A DNA stretch of 64,000 nucleotides. It comes from Gadus chalcogrammus. Taxonomy: Eukaryota > Chordata > Actinopteri > Gadiformes > Gadidae. The position numbers and the translations under genes are program-made. Where the stretch lies: assembly GCF_026213295.1 (NCBI RefSeq), contig NC_079419.1, positions 12,734,789 to 12,798,788 of the forward strand, given 5' to 3'. Position 1 is the first letter of the stretch. Each line of letters begins with the position of its first letter. This document shows, one piece after another, positions 30,591 to 48,824 of this stretch. Below the pieces are notes generated by a model that saw only the letters and a list, made by a program, of their open reading frames with translations, had not been told where the DNA came from and made no database searches.

Positions 30591-32280
30591 CCGCGTAGGA
30601 CTTTATTTTGAAAGGCTCTCCAGCTGACACTAAGACCCCCCACTGCAGGGGAGGTTGGTCTCTGACATTTCAGACGGTTTGAAGGAAGGATACGTGAACA
30701 TTTCTGCTGATGAGGCGGGAAAACGGCAAGTGTGTTTGTACGCCACCTTTAGCAATGTCGCATCGGTATAGTGAAAAATGGCAAAACAAAAGCTGTAATA
30801 TGCAGATGGTGAGACATTTAGCATGAGGCAGTTTTTATTTTTTACATATTTATTCGATGAATTTGATTTGATTGTTTTTTTAAAATAGATTTCAGTAGTG
30901 CGTGTTTGGACCAAGATGATAGAGGCTCCAAAAACTAATTTTAACAACTACTACCAGAATGTTTGTTATTTTTAGCCAATTTTTGTATACTTTATGTTTA
31001 AAATCCTTTCTGTGTGTAATCGCAAAGTAGATGTTATAACTGCAGGTGGATTCATGCTGATGAATATATTTCTAAACAGGCAGAGGACTAACTTTAAAAG
31101 CTTTTAAGTTAACTCTCAGAGGTGACATTCACTCAAGTACTGCAGACGGTGTATCACTCTGAACGTTTCTAAAATGTACATCTTTAGCATTTGGAAAGAA
31201 GGGCAAAAAAGGGCGCGGCCATGATTTTTACGTTCTCCATAAATTGCGTGTTATAGACATATAAAAAAAACATTTTGTTCTTTCAAAACCAGTTTAAGTT
31301 TAACAAGCCCAGTAAGGAGTGGAATTAAAAGACATTTGGTGAAAATGGAAACCAGGGACGACGACGACAGGAGCAGAATCACACTCGTTCACCTCGTTCC
31401 AGCCGGGACTCGACCACCACTGGGCGAGACTCGAACCCGCGCCCTCGGCTCTCCGTGGGAACAAACCTAGTGGGAATTTCATCGTGTGATCGAGGCTCTG
31501 GTTGGAACCACTGCCCGGTGGCTAATGTGTGAATGCTCTGCAACACTGAAAAAGTTTCTTAATAGTTTGTAGGTTATTTGTTTGCATCTCAGGGAAGAAC
31601 CGGTGCAGCAGTAGGGGCTGAATGTTGCACCCTTTGTGCCTATATTTCGAGTATTACTAGAACCATGTTCTTGTGTGGACAACGTAGGACCCTTTTTCGA
31701 CTTGTGTGTTTTGCACTTTATGCTTTTTTCTTTTTCTTCTGAAAATAAGGTCAAAATCCCCCCTCCCCCCTCAGACCATCATAACGAAATATTGTAATGT
31801 CAGTATTCTAATGTGGTGAGTCAATTGTTAGGTTTTATGCTTAAAATCATTAATAAGAAGCATGGTTGATATAAAAAAAAATGCTAATGCATTTGTTTGC
31901 TGAATCTTTGTGTGTGTGTGTCTGTGTGGGCATCAAGGATTAAGTGGTGGAAAACCCACATTTCAATTCATAGTTTATAGTACTGATCTGCATAAACCAA
32001 AGTGTTTTACAATTGAAGGGAAATACTCAAAGAAACGGTTGGTTGACTCTACCAGTTAGCTCACAGCTCTCTCCACTTCCCACTGAGATTTTTAGATTAA
32101 ATATGTCTTCGGTTATATATGACAATGCAATAGACATGATAGCATATACTTGTAGAATTTAATCAATGATCAAGGTCATATATACAAGGCCAATTTTTAG
32201 GGTTAGGGGTTTATCTGAAGACCCTGGGCTATCAGTGATGGTAGGACTGCTTTTTTTTTTTAAATAATAATAAATGTTAA
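30591..32280 (+). other. MARCHF6 3' UTR and downstream spacer
   Basis: AT-rich, no gene. AATAAA occurs at 32269-32274 but earlier non-canonical sites could be used. Around 31365-31450 the minus strand carries a tRNA-like T arm (GCGGGTTCGAGTCTCGC). Confidence 0.5.
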
Positions 32281-32439
32281 CTTGCAGTTTTAATGCTGAT
32301 CACCTGTGAAGGCTCCTAACTCAATGTTAATGTTAAGCACAATGTTATTCTTCATTGTCTCTAACATAAATAATTATAAGTGGAGACGTCATCTGCAAGC
32401 AAAAGCATCTGTTCGCTCGGTTCGCTGAGCTTCGCTCAT

Positions 32440-33560
32440 GCGGTTGCTATGAGAGAAACAGTAAATGTGCCGTTGGTATGCGCGGCGGTACATGCTTTCC
32501 CAGCATGCCCTGCGGCGGAGTTTATGAAATTATAATAAGATAATGAACAATTCAATAATTTCAACGGTTCTAATCATTAAATCCTTTCTTCAACAGGGCC
32601 ACTAGTGTTGCCATATCTACTGCTAAGGCAATTTACTCGCCTTAGCACTAGCAGTCTTGACAACAACTGCAGGGGCCCGTCCTAGAAATACCTGCCCTAG
32701 CATTTTTTTATTACTGTTTTCTGTGGCTACTATCCACGTAGCTAGATTACAAATGTATTGGTTTCTGGACTTATGTACAGGTCATGTCTTGAATAGTCTC
32801 GCAAAGCCAGACCAAACTATGTCTTGAATGATACAGGCAAATGCGCGGTTGCTATGCGACGTGCAGCGTGCTTTCCCAGCATGCTCCGCGGCGCAGTTTA
32901 TGAAATTATAATTTAATGAAATAAAGTATAATCAATAATTTAATCGGTTATAAAAAATTGCTTATTAATTCTTTTAGTTTACTATAAATGAAGTTTTTGT
33001 TGCAGGTATAGTTGGAATTAAAATATGTTGGTTTTGTGAGGATCGTGATGGCGAAACCCTTAGTGTACTTAGTAGTATCTGAACGTAATAGCTCCACATC
33101 CATCAGAGTGGATGATAAGTTTGACCGCATGAAATCGGACACTCGTTGGGATACTTAGCCGGGGGCGCGAGCGTGGAAGAAGAGTGCCGCGTGTTGCGTG
33201 CCGGGGCCTCTGTTACAGAGTACTGGGTGAATACGTTTATTTCAAGGTTTTCACCCAGTAAACCCATCTTCCACGCTAGTGGTACCCCGCGAAAAAGGCC
33301 CAACCAGCTCGAGAAGGTAAGATTTTATTTCCTTGTTTCCTCCCTTTTAGGCTCCCAACAATCCCTGGAAGGAGGGATTCCTCTTCTGCGTTCCTTCTCA
33401 AGGTTTCTTCCCGCTTTGGGGAGTTTTTCCTTGCCCTGAAGAGGACTTCGGTTGGGAGGTTGTGCAAACATTTTATGAAATAAATCATTTATTGACTATA
33501 AACTCTGGTGTATTTATTTGAATAAGAATTAAAACCCACAAACATAATAATGACATTATT
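32440..33560. repeat. Dispersed-repeat patchwork
   Basis: Two related blocks (32440-32600 and 32840-32960) share GCGGTTGCTATG, CTTTCCCAGCATGC and GCAGTTTATGAAATTATAAT-type segments. 32565-32665 recurs at 34697-34795 in direct orientation at about 90% identity by eye. 33150-33500 contains GGTTTCTTCCCGCTTTGGGG and AGTTTTTCCTTGCCCTGAAG, a phrase I associate with teleost repeats, and ends at an AATAAA-like site. I cannot name the families. Confidence 0.55.
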
Positions 33561-33639
33561 GAATTATAACAATATATTAATTAGTGATGAAGAGGCCCAC
33601 CATTGTGTTTTTTCTTAATTGTGTAACCTATCACCCAGG

Positions 33640-34640
33640 GCCGGTTACCCCCCCCCCCCGCTCGGAAGTCCTGTCCAGGGCACAATTTAATGTCGAGCTG
33701 CCTAGGGCACCGAAACGGCCAGCAGTGGCCCTGGGGAACCCTGTCGAATGCTTCAATAGAACGCGGCTCCAGGTAATCAGAACGTTCAATGAGGAAAAGA
33801 AGGCAGAGGGGAAAGACCATCTTCCCAGCATAGTCCACGCCTACCACTGTACAAGACATGAAGCAACAGGGTACTCGCCTTTCTTTCTTGTCTTTGGAAG
33901 ACATCCACAGCTCCCCATCGACCTGATCTTCAACCTTGACCCAGATCGGCAAGCACAGACACGGCAGGAGTATGCCCAGACCTGGGCTTCCCGGATGCAG
34001 GAGGCATACCGGATTGCCTCAGAAAACAGCAAGAAGTCCTCTTAGAAAGGGAGAACGCACTATGACCAAGGTGCCAGGGATGCTCTGCTGCATCCAGTTG
34101 ATCGTGTGCTTGTCAGGAACCTGTCTGAGAGAGGTGGCCCAGGAAAACTCCGATCTGACTGGTAAGGGAAGATCCACCGTGTCATCGAGAGGTTAGGAGA
34201 CGGTCCAGTTTATCGTGTTAGGGTTAGGGTTAGGGTAAGCAGAAACAGGTGACCGAACCCTCCGGGTTCTCCACCGCAACCTCCTTTTGCCTCTTGTCAG
34301 TGACTTTCCAGTTAGCCATGAGGAACGTGATTCTGGTGTGGAGAAGAAGCCACAAAGACAGAGACATCAAGTTCAGCCCAGAGAAGCCACCAAGTCAGAT
34401 TCCAGCACCTCCTGTGATGAGGGAGAGTGCTCATACAACCTCAGACCTTTGCCTGTGTTGGAGAGAAAGGCTGTCAGACACCGTTCACCTCAACGTGAAC
34501 TTCACAGCGAGCTGAGGGCTGTGGCTCCAGCATATCAGCCTTGGAACCGAGCTCTGGAGTCTGAGGATCAGGGACGTGCACAGGGGGGTTGCTCAGGTTG
34601 CTTGGGCAACTGCCCATATGCCCTCCTCGACTCACATTGA
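33640..34640 (+). pseudogene. Decayed Ty3/gypsy integrase and pol C-terminus
   Basis: A piece of an old LTR retrotransposon. The frame at about 33680-34045 matches the end of a gypsy integrase (recognisable blocks ERFNRT-like, [32 protein letters not shown]). A stop at 34043-34045 follows, and the rest of the pol C-terminus continues in other frames (a [18 protein letters not shown] block near 34100 and a VLHRNLL block near 34265). No gag, protease, reverse transcriptase or LTR pair is present. The left side is cut by a C-run and a hAT-like CAGGGCCGG...GGCCCTG block (33638-33734). Non-functional. Confidence 0.8.
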
Positions 34641-34814
34641 GGATGTATGGCAGGCAGAACCATCTGACCCTTCGATGAATAATACAATCATTTAAACGGT
34701 TATAATCATTAAATCCGCTCTTTAACAGGGCCACTAGTGTTGCCATATCTACTGCTAAGGCAACTTACTCACCTTAGCACTAGCGGTCTTCAGAGCTGCC
34801 AACTTTAAAAAAAA

Positions 34815-36660
34815 AACTTGGAGTAAGATATAAAAAACAACAGTGTTACCCCTTATGTTTTTTTTCATGACGACCAATAAAAAACAACAGTGTTACCCCT
34901 TATGTTTTCTTTCACGACGACCAACATTTATCAAATGTTTCATTTGATAAAAACGACAGTGTTACCCCTAATGTTTCATTTGATAAATATCAACAGTGTT
35001 TTCCCCTTATATTTATTTCATGATGGCCGATAAAAAACGACAGAGTTACCCCTCATGTTTTTTCCATGTTGACCAATAAAAACAACAGTGTTACCCCTTA
35101 TGTTTTTTTTCATGACGACCAATAAAAACAACAGTGTTACCCCATATGTTTTTTTTCATGACGAACAAAAAAAACAACAGTGCTACCCCTTATGTTTTTT
35201 TTCATGACGACCAATAAAAAACAACAGTGTTACCCCTTATGTTTTTTTTCATGACGACCAATAAAAAACAACAGTGTTACCCCTTATGTTTTCTTTCACG
35301 ACGACCAACATTTATCAAATGTTTCATTTGATAAAAACGACAGTGTTACCCCTAATGTTTCATTTATAAAAAACGACAGTGGTTACCCCTTGTGTTTTTT
35401 TCATGACGACCAAAGAAAACACCAGTGTCACCCCCTATGTTTTTATTGATAAATATCGACAGTGTTTTCCCCTTATATTTATTTCATGACGGCCGATAAA
35501 AAAACGATCAGTTTACCCCTGCATGTTTTCCATGTTGACCAATAAAAAACAACAGTGGCACCCCTGTCGACGTTTTTGCAGGGAGCCGAACATGAGCTGT
35601 TTAGAGTGTTAACATCCAAACTTAACAATGCACCATCAAGACACCGGTTACAGTCATCACAAAGGTTATACTTGACTTTAGAATTTGCATGAAATAGAGA
35701 TTAGAGTCTTCCAACAGAGGTCATCAACCGAACTTGAACCCCGGTCTCCAGGGGGTTAGGCAGAGTGCACTCCACTGCACCACTAAGGTGATAAAAACAC
35801 ACAAAAATCAATCATCAATAAAGAGGATATACATGACATTAAAATGTATGTGTGTATTTCTATTATTTCCCTTATGTTTGTTTTCACGACGACCAATAAT
35901 AAACAACAGTGTTACCCCTTATGTTTTTTTCATGAACGACCAAAAAAACAACAGTGTTAACCCCTTATGTTTTTTTTCATGCGACCAATAAAAAACAACA
36001 GTGTTACCCCTTATGTTTTTTTTCATGACGACCAAAGAAAAACAACAATGTTACCCCCTATGTTTTATTTGATAAGAATCGACAGTGTTACCCCTTATGT
36101 TTATTTCATGACGGCCGATAAAAACGACAGAGTTACCCCTCATGTTTTTTCCATGTTGACCAATAAAAAACAACAGTGTTACCCCCTTTATGTTTTTTTT
36201 CATGATGACCAATAAAAAACAACAGTGTAACCCCTTATGGTTTTTTTCATGTCGACCAAAAAAAACAACAGTGTTACCCCTTATGTTTTTTTTCATGACG
36301 ACCATAAAAAACACAGTGTTAGCCCAACCTTATGTTTTTTTTCATGACGACCAATAAAAACAAACAGTGTTACCCCTTATGTTTTCTTTCACGACGACCA
36401 ACATTTATCAAATGTTTCATTTGATAAAAACGACAGTGTTACCCCTAATGTTTCATTTAATAAAAACGACAGTGTTACCCCTTGTGTTTTTTTCATGACG
36501 ACCAAAGAAAAACAACAGTGTGACCCCCTATGTTTTATTTGATAAAGTAGCGACAGTGTTTTCCCCCTTAATATTTATTTCATGACGGCCGATAAAAAAC
36601 GACAGAGTTACCCCTCATGTTTTTTCCATGTTGACCAATAAAAAACAACAGTGTTACTTC
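34815..36660. repeat. Satellite of ~47-bp units with higher-order structure
   Basis: The unit is close to ACAACAGTGTTACCCCTTATG, then a T-run, then CATGACGACCAATAAAAA, tandemly repeated over about 1.8 kb. Variant units carrying TTTATCAAATG-TTT-CATTTGATAAA (an 11-bp inverted repeat) recur as blocks near 34915, 35300 and 36395, which implies a higher-order repeat. The array is split by about 300 bases of non-satellite DNA at 35570-35870. ORFs within it are artefacts of the repeat. Confidence 0.93.
35705..35800 (-). mobile_element. tRNA-like SINE head inside the satellite
   Basis: On the minus strand this reads AGTGGTGCAGTGGAGTGCAC (A-box-like), CTCTGCC, then CCGGGGTTCAAGTTCGG, a wobble-paired T arm with a B-box-like loop. 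No intact cloverleaf, so a tRNA-derived repeat fragment rather than a tRNA gene. Confidence 0.5.
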
Positions 36661-39322
36661 TTCGCAATAGTCTGTTCACCTATAAAATGTTTCACCGGTT
36701 CCAGCATTTGTTAAATTGATCAATTTAATTTTATTTGTAGAGTCCTTAATCACCATTACAGTCTCAAGGTGAAGTATTTATGAGACCCCCCTTTACCCAA
36801 TCCCCCTTGAAATGAGCAAGGATGAAACGCATAGTAGGGCATCCCTTCTTCCAGGGATGATCAGGAGTGCAATGGGTGCCATCATTGACTCAGGTAAATA
36901 CATGCACATCGAATTTATTTTATCTGATTAATAGTTTCAGCTGATAAAAATGTGGACATTCCTGGTGTTTGAGGGTGTTTGAGGGAAACACATTAATCTA
37001 CTGCCACATGGTGGCTGTAGTAAGGACTGCAGTCCATATTTCTATGCATCGAAAAGTGGTAGAAGCCGTGTCATACCTGCTATATTTATATTTTGGTTAT
37101 AGGGCCTTCTTCTAAAACATTATTTTAAATATATAATGCTATAATTTTTAATTGTAATACTTATATCACGCTTTATTGGATGCGCAGGCCAACAAAACTA
37201 ACTTTATTTACGAATATAAAGGGATATGTCTTATTTATAACAGGACTATTTTCAGAAAATCGTCATCAACTAAGGTAGAAATATTTACACAGACCTATGT
37301 TAATAATGATTATGGAGAACAATTAAGACACAAACCTATAGCCTGCATAACAACCCACAGTTGCAAATATTCAGTTTCCCATAACCGAAAAAATATCGAA
37401 AGTAAATGGTTATAGCTAAATATCAGTTGGTTTTAGATGTTGGACATACATGTTCTCTGGGGAGTGAATTGTTCTGAGAACAGGACAACTGCGGGGGCAC
37501 GGAGACGGTAATAAGGCCAAGGGATATTTCTGACCAATCCAATTAGGGACTACCCTTAACTAGCCTCAACTGCACAACAAGTCCTCAGATTAAGGTCATA
37601 CGCTCATGAAGCACTCCCATACACATACTAAATCACTTCCACCAACTATCTCTTGAATCTGATTCTTTGATGAATACGGGTTTAATCGGGCCAGAAAACC
37701 CTGTAGCCTGTGTCACAAAATAAAAATAAGCAAACCGTAATACTCAAATTGTCATAAATATGTGTCAATGCGCCACTGTCAGTGGCTGAACTGAAATTGT
37801 CAAAGTTTCACTGGAAATGTCACCTTAAGGGTTGATTTTTTTTGTGTTTGCACCCTTAGTAAGATGAGAATCAGAGGTAATGTGTCATGCACGGTTGGGT
37901 CACCAGTCCTAGACATGTTCTGCTTGGTTTACTCAAAAGACAGAGGGCAGCTAGTTTGTTACTTCTTAAGTAGTGCATATTTTTGTCTGAAGTAATGGAG
38001 AGTGGAGGGGAGGACTACATTTAAAAGTCTGCACAGAGTGACAGTGAAAGCAAAGGACTTAAAGAAAGAGATAAAAAAAAGGGAGCTAGAGCAAAAATAT
38101 ACGAAGAACATTAACCTTGTATGAAACTAGTCGTCCCGGGTCAAGTCAAACAATAAAAAAGTTGGAAAATAACACAAAAAAATGCGATGGCAGTCAATAC
38201 GCGTAGACCACCCCTGGACCAATCCCCCCTGCCCTACCAGCAACACTAGCTCACTAATGGGTGAAAGGTGGCTGTGTGAGGCTCCAATGTGTTGTCAGAT
38301 AGAAGAAAGAGTCCTAGACCCAGATGGAGAGAGAGAGAGTGAGAGGAGAGAGACGCACACACACACTAAGTGGATTATCACTCAGTTCACTAGAATGCGC
38401 CTCCGTCTCATCAGCGGCGGATATTAAATATTTGCCTACGGGGGAATACGGGCTTAGTTAAGTAGCCTCACACTGGTGACAGTATCACTTAATCCAGCCC
38501 GGAGCCTAGCACATTCCTTTGAGCCTGGCTTTATTCAAGAACAAAGCTGGGGAGTGTAGGACCTGGACTTCCCTGCTGGACTACAGGAACACCTGTGTGT
38601 GTGTGCCATGACAAAACCCTCTGGGGAAGGACTTGGTTTACGAGGAAACAGTGTAGTGGGTATTTCTTTTATAATTGCGGCAGGTTTTGGATTACAGAAC
38701 AGCGATGCGTCCTCATGGATTACTTGTGCCTTACAACGGCTCCTGGCTGGGTTTCCTGTGGCAAGAAAAGACTATCCGTCACTGCAGGTAAATCTCCATT
38801 AGCGTGTAAGGAAGATGTACACGCTAACCTCATGGGCATGCACTATATTTATGCACTTTGTGAATCCATTTTTTAACCCAATTATAGCAGATGCCTATAC
38901 TTGGAATAACTCAACTCAGACCAACGGGAGAGGCATGTTTTTGACATCTATGGCAACCTGAGAACTCTTTATTAATGAGGTATGAAGGAACATCCATGAC
39001 ATCAGCGAGCAACTCCCGGGATCTCTGGTGACCCCTGACCCTTATTGGATTTCGTTTTCACACTTCCACTGGAACACTACAAGAAACAGGTGCCAGGGAT
39101 AACGCGGTCTGAGGTCCACCTCAACACTTTCCCTTCCCCCCAGAATGTTCTAATGTGTGTCCTTCTACCAGGTGGGCCTAAACACCCCTCCCCCCTGTCC
39201 CGCCCCCCTCCCACCCTCCCCTGACCCCCCGTGACCCTGCCTTCGGCCGGTACTCCAAAAGGACAAGAGACGGAAGGTGGTGGTGGTGGCGGAGGTGGTG
39301 TTGATTGTGTCGTGGGGGTTAA
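36661..39322. other. Spacer upstream of ANKRD33B
   Basis: Mostly unique AT-rich DNA with no coding region recognised. The last 200 bases are C-rich, then GGTGGTGGTGGCGGAGG, and probably include the ANKRD33B 5' UTR. I can support no TATA box or defined promoter element. Confidence 0.45.
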
Positions 39323-45392
<6,070 letters not shown>

Positions 45393-45740
45393 GAGCAACG
45401 GGGAGGAGGAGGGAGAGGAGGTGGGAGATGAAGTAGGGTATGCTGCCTCATGGGACGTACGGGTCAAAGGGCGTTGTTGGAGGTGGGACAATTTTTGAAA
45501 ATGTATGCGAGGAACCAAAATGGAAGTTTAAGCACGCTGGAATTAACTTGGAAGTTAGGAATGAGCTAAACAGCTACGTGGAATTAGCCTGATGCTAAAG
45601 AGCGAGCTAGTCACTTGACCAATGGAGCGCTACATGAGCAGGGAAAGATGTCTTCCATCTATAAAGGAAAATAAAAGGGCCTGAGAGAGAGCGAGGATAG
45701 AATGGGGTACGGGGTGGGAGCACAATAAATGTATGCCCAC
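45393..45740 (+). other. ANKRD33B 3' UTR with polyadenylation signals
   Basis: AATAAA occurs at 45670-45675 and 45724-45729, giving a short 3' UTR of about 350 bases. Confidence 0.55.
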
Positions 45741-48700
45741 TAGGCAAAGCGCCAGCCGGCTTGTTCCCGGAGGGGTTAGGAGTTTCGTTGTCTTGGTGAC
45801 ATTGACGCTCCAGCCAGGAAGTATAAACCCTTTATCGCCCAGACAAGCTGCCCTGCCTCCTGAACCACTGCATCTGCATCTCAGCATTACAGGAGTGAGG
45901 AGGGTAAGGAACATAAAAAGCCCAGATAAAACGAAGGCAAGATAGAGGTAAATAGATATGTCAATTGGAAAACTCTTGCATTAAGCAGCTTACAATGCAA
46001 CACCTTTTTTACTAAGTGCACTGCCTGTACCACTCACATTACAGCAGCAACACCGTTTGGATGAGCGAGTCTCTCCAATTCAACAGAAGTATAGAGATAA
46101 AAGACAAAACGAAGAGGAAGAAATGGAGATTTCCCGAAGAAGACATTGTTTTGCCCAAACATGATTGAATTTAGGCTGAACAGATGGCCACTGGAAAAGC
46201 CCGGGATTGATACTGGGATAGACAATGAAGTGGGTTTCTTTGGCTAAGAAATACTGCAAAAGGGCTTTTTAAATCAAGTGCGATTTCGGACATTTCCGCT
46301 GGGAATCTCAAGCCTGCTTTCGTATAATGGCTATGCAAATCGTTTGCCACACAGGACAAAACATGATTAAAAAGTGTCTCTTAGTGCCTGTTTACTGCAG
46401 TGCATTCAGACGTGACGCCATTAAAGGCAGATTATGTTGAGTTCAGTCTGAACACACCTGAACACCTTTCAGCCGCCTATTGAAATATTCTAGAAGATGG
46501 CTCAATATTGGTTCTGTGGAAGGTAGCGATCTAATGCTGTAGTTGCAATTCGTACCAACAGGGTCGACATTCTACAATGCACATTTTTTTTCTTCAACAA
46601 AGCATTCATTTTAATGAATGAGAAGGGATAATGATACACTCATGTGAGACGGGAAGCTCAGGTTTTCTCTGTTATCAAAATAAAAAAATGCTCTATTCTT
46701 TGAATGGTTGGTCAGGTCCCATTGCAGATTTCAATCTATATATAAATCATTTGATTAGACAGAATGTGTATAGGCCTACTGAAATACATAATTCTACATG
46801 CAAGTCATTAATAAGACCTTCATTCAGTCATTCACAGGGCTATTAAATATGATTGTACTTGGTTTTTTCTAAAGATAAGGAGGATTTCGATTTCTGATTT
46901 TGTTATTTATTTGTCTCATGTTTAAGACCAAATGTCAATAGAGAGATTCATGGGCCTAGATAATGTAGGCCTACATGTATAGCTTTGATGATTACATGTA
47001 TATTCTGCAAAAGAACGTTTCTTCCCGCTCGTTTGTAATCAATTCATCCTCAAATTCAGATTTTCTTCAATTTCTTTATTTTTACAACGTGTAAGGACTT
47101 GAGAGTTCAAACTCTAAATGTCAATGTGGCAAAAGGCGTCTGCTCTCTGCTCCGGCGCGTCACGCAAGCTTTTTAGTCCCAAGAGAATCGGGAACGTGAA
47201 TGAATGGAAGCATCAGTCATTTGCTCTTGGATGTTGTCTCATTTCTGTTTGTCGTTATTCTGGTTTCTCTGTGGTGTTGTAAATATCGCCTTGGTGAACC
47301 TGCCATCCATGTCCATTCAACTTACCTTTTCAGTCAACACCACACCACACTAGAACTAACTCGATGGTGGCTATTATGATGCACTCCCAGAACAAAGGTA
47401 CAAAGTTTTTTATTTTACTAATCAGAGGGCTTAAAAAATAAATATTAAATTTGACCCGTGACATATCTCAAAGTATACATTTTTTCGACCAATCAGATTG
47501 CTCAAAAATGTTTGAATTCTTTCCGACCAATGACATCACTCGAAAATAAATAGAGCGATAGTTTACCGATTAGCAACGTTTATATCGGTGCATCGACCGA
47601 TTCTTGGTCATTTTGAAATCGATTCAGGGACCCACTTATCGATGTAGTTTCATCTGTATTTAATCTAAAGGGTAACCGATTGAAATCTGTGAATTTAAAC
47701 CCACAGGATTTACCCCCTATTTACCTTGTTTTAGCCCAAATCTTACAATATTTTTTTTTTATATGTAAGACTTAAGACTCAACTCTTAATAGCTTTTTGC
47801 ATGGTGGAATGTATGCATTCCAGCTCATTCCTTGTTAAGGGCCATATAGTTTACAAATGTAGTTGTTCCACTATCCACTAGAGGGCACTGATTCACATGT
47901 AGAGTGCTTCAACTGACCGTTGAACTGCTGTTCCTATGCTTTCGCAACGGAATAAACACTGAGGCAATTTTGAAAAGAGAAGGATTATCCAACGACTTTC
48001 CAAGTAAGTTAAATATAAAATATGAAATGTCTCTCTACACATTAAAACCTCTCCTCATCTTCTGCCTGAGAAATTGTGGCATAACCTAAATTTGAGGACC
48101 ATAGATGACTTGTGAATGTAGGCGAATTCCTTTCATCTTCGTATAGAAGAAGGGAGGCCAAGGTCACACAGAACATGAGCGAGAGCAACTGTCACGACTG
48201 CTTTATTTCAATCCAGGTCAGAGTGTTATGGGTTGGTCGTATACCAGGAAACAGCTGAAAATCATCTTTGGCAACGCAAAATAACAACTCCCGAAAGCCG
48301 AGACCCGTCTTCCATGGTCTGTTACATTTTTTTGTGTGTGGATCTGTTGCAATCAGTTTGAGGCAATAAAAAGATGAAACAAGTTTTTGTATCTCTTTAA
48401 AACACATTTTTTTTGTCATCTAGCAACAACAAAAAGAAAAACGCCTCCCTTCCCATTCCATACAGGTCCTGCAGGGTCTCCATACTGGCGGATCACAAAG
48501 ACAAACGCTACGCCGCCAGTATCCGGATGCTCGCTAACATGTAAGATATGTCTGTTTCTCAATCAGTGTTTGTGTGTTGTTAAGGTTTTTCTCTGGATCA
48601 TCGCGTCATCGTTATTTCATATCAAGCATCGGAAAATGGACCGCTACTAAGACTTCTAAACAGCTGCAGGTTGGGCAGACCAGGGACCGACGTTGTCGTC

Positions 48701-48824
48701 ACAAACCTTCGTTGAACATATTTGTTCGCGATTTACATCCACACGCTTATGCCACATCAAGGCCAACGTGACAGGATGTAAGTAGCGAAAAATTTTACGA
48801 AAAAAACGTTCTTTCTTTGAAAAG
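45741..48824. other. Intergenic spacer, no recognised gene
   Basis: Convergent spacer between ANKRD33B and CTNND2. DAP, which lies here in human, is not visible. Two exon-like pieces (47920-48003 and 48467-48541) have splice-site-like borders but their frames do not join into anything I recognise. Confidence 0.45.

Noticed and set aside
31365..31450. Functional tRNA gene
   Set aside because: Only a T arm and a partial acceptor stem; no D arm or anticodon loop at the right spacing.
34219..34240. Telomere-like GGGTTA repeat
   Set aside because: Only about three units inside the gypsy remnant; too short to mean an interstitial telomere.
35705..35800. Functional tRNA gene on the minus strand
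   Set aside because: A- and B-box-like words but no closed cloverleaf; better read as a SINE head.
34815..36660. CRISPR-like array
   Set aside because: Repeats are contiguous tandem units without unique spacers, in a vertebrate genome.
47560..47660. ATCGAT-rich segment as a regulatory cluster
   Set aside because: Looks like a fragment of a dispersed repeat; no conserved motif spacing.
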